Positions 60,475-64,000 of a stretch of DNA of 64,000 nt are shown piece by piece. The stretch is from DATFKA01 sp035268885. GTDB taxonomy: Bacteria > Bacteroidota > Bacteroidia > Chitinophagales > Saprospiraceae. A program made the translations under genes and the position numbers. Numbering within the stretch: the stretch's first letter is position 1; each line of letters begins with the position of its first letter. The stretch covers positions 39,108 through 103,107 of the forward strand of contig DATFKA010000101.1 of NCBI GenBank assembly GCA_035268885.1, read 5' to 3'. Under the pieces are notes generated by a model. That model saw nothing but the letters and a program-made list of their open reading frames with translations. It made no database searches and was not told where the DNA came from.

Positions 60475-61182
60475 ATGAAACAGATTCTGTCCATTATCAT
60501 CATTTTTCTTTTGGGCGCCCTGGGCTGTAACAAGGTCACTCGGCCCCTGATGTACTATGCGGTGCACGGAATCGACGTCTCCCATCATCAAAAACGTATT
60601 GTCTGGGACAGTGTAGCCACTACACATATTGACTTTGTCTACGTTAAAGCTTCCGAAGGTATTACCTGGCAAGACACCCTTTTTCAGAATAATTGGGAGG
60701 AAATTCGCCGGGTAGGGCTATTTCGAGGTGCCTATCATTTTTTTCGGCCAGATTACGATGGGAAAGCACAAGCCGAAAACTTTTTGCAGCAAGTAGACCT
60801 GCGTTCTGGTGATTTGGCTCCTGTACTCGATGTCGAAGTATTGGATAAAGCTTCCAAGGTGACCCTACTTAAGGAAATGTACGCCTGGTTGTATTGGGTA
60901 GAATTACGCACGGGCGTTAAACCCATTATTTATACCAACCAAAAATTTTATAATGATTACCTGTACGGCTACTTTACAGATTATCCACTCTGGATTGCCC
61001 GTTATAATACCAAAACACCTTATTTGGTTGACGGACGCAGCTGGAACTTTTGGCAATACGGTGATCACGGTCGTTTGAACGGCATCGAAGGAAACGTGGA
61101 CTTCAATGTTTTCTACAGTGATCTTTCAGAGCTGGAAGCGCACCGAATATCGGCTCCCATTGTCGAAGCTTTCGGGCCCTAA
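60475..61182 (+). CDS. GH25 lysozyme-like lipoprotein
   Basis: The 235-residue product has a lipoprotein signal (IIIIFLLGALGC, cysteine near residue 18) followed by a GH25 muramidase fold. The conserved opening GIDVSHHQKRIVW (about residues 32-44), FVYVKASEGITWQD (about 54-67), GAYHFFRPDYDG (about 86-97), APVLDVEVLD (about 115-124, with the catalytic Asp/Glu pair) and PLWIARYNTK (about 172) fit the family. It would cleave the beta-1,4 bond between N-acetylmuramic acid and N-acetylglucosamine in the periplasm or outside. It is monocistronic and ends at a hairpin that overlaps the stop. Confidence 0.92.
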   Translation: MKQILSIIIIFLLGALGCNKVTRPLMYYAVHGIDVSHHQKRIVWDSVATTHIDFVYVKASEGITWQDTLFQNNWEEIRRVGLFRGAYHFFRPDYDGKAQAENFLQQVDLRSGDLAPVLDVEVLDKASKVTLLKEMYAWLYWVELRTGVKPIIYTNQKFYNDYLYGYFTDYPLWIARYNTKTPYLVDGRSWNFWQYGDHGRLNGIEGNVDFNVFYSDLSELEAHRISAPIVEAFGP

Positions 61183-61193
61183 GACCCGAAAGC
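61168..61193 (+). terminator. Hairpin overlapping the GH25 stop codon
   Basis: GCTTTCGGG (61168-61176) pairs perfectly with CCCGAAAGC (61185-61193) across the GH25 stop at 61180-61182, and is followed by AAATTAATTTTT. It could stop transcription from the plus strand before the convergent E2 gene ending at 61204. Confidence 0.6.
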
Positions 61194-61203
61194 AAATTAA
61201 TTT

Positions 61204-62556
61204 TTAGAAAGATTGCTCTGTATCAAAATGCTCCAGGTAATCACCTACCCTGCGAAGAAAAGATCCCCCCAGGAATCCATCTACTACCCGATGATCATAA
61301 GAAAGGGAAATAAACATCTTATGCCGGACAGCAATGAGATCTCCGTATTCTGTTTCCACTACGGCCGGTTTCTTTTGAATGGCACCGACCGCCATGATGG
61401 CCACCTGCGGCTGATTAATGATTGGGGTACCCATTACATTACCAAAAGTACCCACATTAGTTAGGGTAAAAGTACCCTCTTGTATGTCAGCAGGTTCTAA
61501 TTTATTGTTTCTGGCTCGATTCGCTAATTCGTTAACCTTCTGGGTTAGTCCCAGCAGATTGAGCTGATCGGCGTTTTTAATAACGGGGACGATGAGGTTT
61601 CCGGAAGGCAGTGCGGTAGCCATACCTATATTGATATTTTTCTTTTTGATGATTTTATTTTCATCAACGGAGATATTGATTAGGGGAAAATCACGGATCG
61701 CTTTGGCAACCGCCTCCATAAATATGGGGGTATAAGTGATTTTCTGATGATAGCGCTGCTGGAAGTCTTTTTTGATTTTGTTGCGCCAATTTACAATATC
61801 AGTGACATCCACTTCGACGAAGGAAGTAACGTGGGCAGAGGTCTGCTTGGACCGCACCATATGATCTGCGATGAGCTTGCGCATGCGATCCATTTCGATG
61901 ATCTCCACCTGTCCATTCGTGCTGGTACTTACGGTTTGGGTCTGGCCTGTAGTTGTTGGGGCTGTTTTTTGCGGGGTAGCTTGTTTGGAAACGGGCGCTT
62001 GATCCCGATTTTCAATATAGGCAAGAATGTCCTTTTTTGTGACTCTGCCTTTGGCACCACTGCCAGTAATCTGATCCAGCTCTGCCATGGGGATATTTTC
62101 CTCTTGTGCAATATTTTTCACCAGCGGAGAATAAAAGCGATCACTGTCGCCGATACTCATTTGGGCAGCGGGCTGCGCTCGTTGTTTCTCAGTCGCCGTG
62201 GCAGGCTCTTTGGTTGCGGGTGTACTGACGGGAGCGTCTTTTTTGGTGGGCTCTTTAGCCTGACGCTCTTCATTATCCTGAACGGCATCACCGGAAGCGC
62301 CATCATCCTCGTCTCCTTCGGTAGCAATGTGGGCAATGACTTCACCGATCTTGACGGTATCATTTTCATTAAAAAAGACCTTGGTAATAGTGCCGCTGAC
62401 GGGAGAGGGGACTTCAGAATCCACTTTATCGGTTGCGATTTCAACAATGGTGTCATCTACCTCTACATTATCTCCTTCTTTTTTCACCCAGTTGAGTATC
62501 GTAGCTTCGATAATACTCTCCCCCATTTTGGGCATGATTAGTTCGAACTTTGCCAT
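61204..62556 (-). CDS. Dihydrolipoamide acyltransferase (2-oxoacid dehydrogenase E2)
   Basis: It is the core acyltransferase of a 2-oxoacid dehydrogenase complex. The 450-residue protein has one lipoyl domain (about residues 1-75) with the lipoylated lysine in EIATDKVDSEVPSPVSG, a flexible charged/alanine-rich linker, a peripheral subunit-binding domain (about 145-190; VKNIAQEENIPMAELDQITG) and a catalytic domain (about 220-450). The acyltransferase histidine motif is SLSYDHRVVDGFLGGSFL close to the C-terminus. Whether it serves pyruvate, 2-oxoglutarate or branched-chain 2-oxoacids cannot be decided, because E1 and E3 genes are absent here. A TAATTTTG -7 element lies upstream. Confidence 0.93.
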   Translation of the reverse strand: MAKFELIMPKMGESIIEATILNWVKKEGDNVEVDDTIVEIATDKVDSEVPSPVSGTITKVFFNENDTVKIGEVIAHIATEGDEDDGASGDAVQDNEERQAKEPTKKDAPVSTPATKEPATATEKQRAQPAAQMSIGDSDRFYSPLVKNIAQEENIPMAELDQITGSGAKGRVTKKDILAYIENRDQAPVSKQATPQKTAPTTTGQTQTVSTSTNGQVEIIEMDRMRKLIADHMVRSKQTSAHVTSFVEVDVTDIVNWRNKIKKDFQQRYHQKITYTPIFMEAVAKAIRDFPLINISVDENKIIKKKNINIGMATALPSGNLIVPVIKNADQLNLLGLTQKVNELANRARNNKLEPADIQEGTFTLTNVGTFGNVMGTPIINQPQVAIMAVGAIQKKPAVVETEYGDLIAVRHKMFISLSYDHRVVDGFLGGSFLRRVGDYLEHFDTEQSF

Positions 62557-62617
62557 AGGCTTCTTATTTGTTTGGTTAAATTTGGTTTAAAAATGGCCTG
62601 GGGATTTTTAGGCACAA

Positions 62618-62625
62618 CAAAATTA
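62618..62625 (-). promoter_or_regulatory. -7 element of the E2 gene
   Basis: The minus strand reads TAATTTTG, a TAnnTTTG match, 62 bp before the E2 start at 62556. Confidence 0.45.
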
Positions 62626-62699
62626 AGGTAAAAACTAGCAGTATACAAATACCAACTGTAAAGGTATTCCGATATTAAACCTGTCCTTTTCCTGCCTTT

Positions 62700-63959
62700 C
62701 TAAGAGTCGGTTTCATAGTGTTTCTGTACAAACTTACGTACCTGATCGAGGGCATAAACGGCCGTATATTGAATATTCTTGACCCGATCTTTACCCGCAT
62801 TGAGTAGTAGCGTCTCGGTGTTTTCGCGATCTCCTACGGCTATCCAGATGGTACCCACGGGTTTTTCCGGTGTTCCACCATCGGGGCCGGCAATACCGGA
62901 AATGGCTACGGCCAAATCAGTTTGAAACTTCTCCAATGCCCCTTTGACCATTTCCCGAACGGTGGGCTCACTTACGGCCCCTTGTTCTTCCAGCGTTTTT
63001 GCTTTTACCTGAAGCTCCCGTTGTTTTACTTCGTTTGCGTAAGCGACTACACTTCCCTGGAAATAGCGGGAAGAACCAGGTACAGAAGTAATGATATGGG
63101 CCAAATATCCACCTGTACAACTCTCAGCGGTGCTTATTGTTTTTTCGTGTTTCATTAGTAGTGCGCCAATGGCCTCCTCCAGGCTGGTCTTTTCGTAGCC
63201 AAAAATTAATTCGGGTATGGTGGCCTGGATTCGGCTGACTTGTTCATTTAGCGCAGTGGCTAACAAGTCGGGATTTTTTCCCCGGGCACTGAGGCGCAGC
63301 CGGACTCTGCCGAGGCCCGGCAGATAAGCTAATTTTATATTTTCCGGGAGCTCGTCTTCTATCGCTTCAATCCGGGAGGCTATTCTGGACTCTCCTTCAC
63401 CGACGGTCAGGATAGTACGATGAGCAATCGCAAAAGAGTTATTGTTTTGCTTTTTGATACGGGGTAGAACGTGTTTTTCCATGATGTACTGCATCTCATA
63501 AGGAACGCCAGGCATGGATACCAGGATTTTGTGGCCTTTTTCGAAAAGCATCCCCGGTGCCGTACCCATTTTGTTGTATAGTAATTCCGCATTCTCTGGC
63601 ATGAAGCATTGCTGCCGGTGCGCTTCGGTAGTAGACCTACCCCAGCGCTCAAAGAGTTTTTGAATACGCTCGTAGGTAGGCTGATGGAAAGTCAGGTTTA
63701 CTCCAAAATACTCCGCAATAGCTTTTTTGGTAATATCATCTTTTGTTGGTCCCAGTCCTCCGGTCATTAGTAGCAGGTCTGCTTGTGCAAAGCCTCGGGA
63801 TAGTGCTTTTTTGATGGCCCTTAAATCATCGGGAATACTTAGAATTTCTTCCACCTCGGCACCCATTTGGTTGAGTTCGGTAGCCATCCAGGCGGAATTG
63901 GTGTCAATAATCTGACCGATTAGTATTTCGTCGCCGATAGTAATGAGGTTTGTTTTCAT
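62700..63959 (-). CDS. cinA: CinA family protein with nicotinamide-nucleotide amidase domain
   Basis: The 419-residue protein has both domains of the full-length CinA. The N-terminal MoCF/COG1058 domain, an ADP-ribose-pyrophosphatase-like unit, starts MKTNLITIGDEILIGQIIDT and includes LLMTGGLGPTKDDITKKAI (about 59-77). The C-terminal NMN deamidase domain has STAESCTGGYLAHIITSVPG (about 277-296, catalytic Ser/Cys region) and FQTDLAVAISGIAGPDGGTP (about 345-364). Together they recycle pyridine nucleotides. The start ATG 63959 gives the standard N-terminus. It lies 143 bp upstream of the E2 gene on the same strand, without a clear terminator between them. Confidence 0.94.
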   Translation of the reverse strand: MKTNLITIGDEILIGQIIDTNSAWMATELNQMGAEVEEILSIPDDLRAIKKALSRGFAQADLLLMTGGLGPTKDDITKKAIAEYFGVNLTFHQPTYERIQKLFERWGRSTTEAHRQQCFMPENAELLYNKMGTAPGMLFEKGHKILVSMPGVPYEMQYIMEKHVLPRIKKQNNNSFAIAHRTILTVGEGESRIASRIEAIEDELPENIKLAYLPGLGRVRLRLSARGKNPDLLATALNEQVSRIQATIPELIFGYEKTSLEEAIGALLMKHEKTISTAESCTGGYLAHIITSVPGSSRYFQGSVVAYANEVKQRELQVKAKTLEEQGAVSEPTVREMVKGALEKFQTDLAVAISGIAGPDGGTPEKPVGTIWIAVGDRENTETLLLNAGKDRVKNIQYTAVYALDQVRKFVQKHYETDS

Positions 63960-64000
63960 CTGTATATAATTTTAGTAAAAGTCTGTTTTATAGTTAGTTA

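Noticed and set aside
1..64000. CRISPR array, prophage, integron or restriction-modification system
   Set aside because: No regularly spaced repeats, integrase, transposase, phage structural gene, methyltransferase with a nuclease partner or Cas protein is visible; the only methyltransferase is the housekeeping RlmN.

Overview
The window looks like chromosomal DNA of a Bacteroidota member, most likely of the Saprospiria (Saprospiraceae/Lewinella-like). The reasons are two very large secreted proteins with type IX secretion (T9SS) C-terminal sorting domains, lipoproteins with Bacteroidota-type signal peptides, repeated TAnnTTTG -7 promoter elements in place of E. coli-type promoters, a stand-alone Reg_prop propeller lipoprotein, a DUF5107-TPR protein, and an archaeal-eukaryotic-type diphosphomevalonate decarboxylase. 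The assignment is inferred from gene content only. No tRNA, rRNA, CRISPR array, intact transposase or prophage was seen.

Layout. 1-3.2 kb: the end of a LolD/MacB-type ABC ATPase, a PduO cobalamin adenosyltransferase and a PgpH-type HD hydrolase. 3.4-8.1 kb: a 1555-residue T9SS-exported protein with EF-hand, dockerin-like and cohesin-like segments. 8.2-14.4 kb: small transaldolase, a divergent Nramp transporter, a Gfo/Idh/MocA oxidoreductase, a sugar-phosphate isomerase-like TIM barrel and a dipeptide epimerase, with repeat-rich gaps holding a MITE-like element. 14.5-17.4 kb: the proC-proB-proA operon. 17.4-26 kb: a carbohydrate locus (AraC regulator, MFS sugar porter, GH2 lipoprotein, DUF5107-TPR protein) without SusC/SusD. 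26-29 kb: glutaminase and htpG, the latter behind a sigma-54-type -24/-12 promoter. 29.3-31.8 kb: an AT-rich island with a seven-bladed propeller lipoprotein, an outer-membrane-type barrel and a small unknown protein. 32-39.5 kb: a secreted DUF5695-like protein, a small secreted protein, a cupin and a second T9SS protein with two cohesin-like and dockerin-like modules. 39.6-42.8 kb: a two-component system and heme A synthase.

42.85-43.64 kb is a 786-bp AT-rich gap with DnaA-box matches, repeated 13-mers and a DUE-like tract. GC skew changes sign across it: two same-strand Nramp paralogues at 10.3 and 45.1 kb have opposite G/C bias. This is a good candidate for the chromosomal replication origin, without dnaA next to it. 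To its right lie an SRAP/HMCES-like DNA-protein crosslink protein, a second divergent Nramp, an alpha-oxoamine synthase (sphingoid/sulfonolipid base type), mevalonate decarboxylase with a rhodanese lipoprotein, the thrA-thrB-thrC operon, rlmN, an aminopeptidase P, rpoN (sigma-54), a class III aminotransferase, a GH25 lysozyme-like lipoprotein, a 2-oxoacid dehydrogenase E2 and cinA.

Most of the genes are ordinary housekeeping or biosynthesis. The parts most worth a second look are the origin candidate, the sigma-54 promoter of htpG, the hairpin and MITE-like repeats at 12.7-13.3 and 41.6 kb, the cohesin/dockerin-bearing T9SS proteins, the SusCD-less GH2/DUF5107 locus, and the two Nramp proteins that lack the canonical metal-binding motifs.
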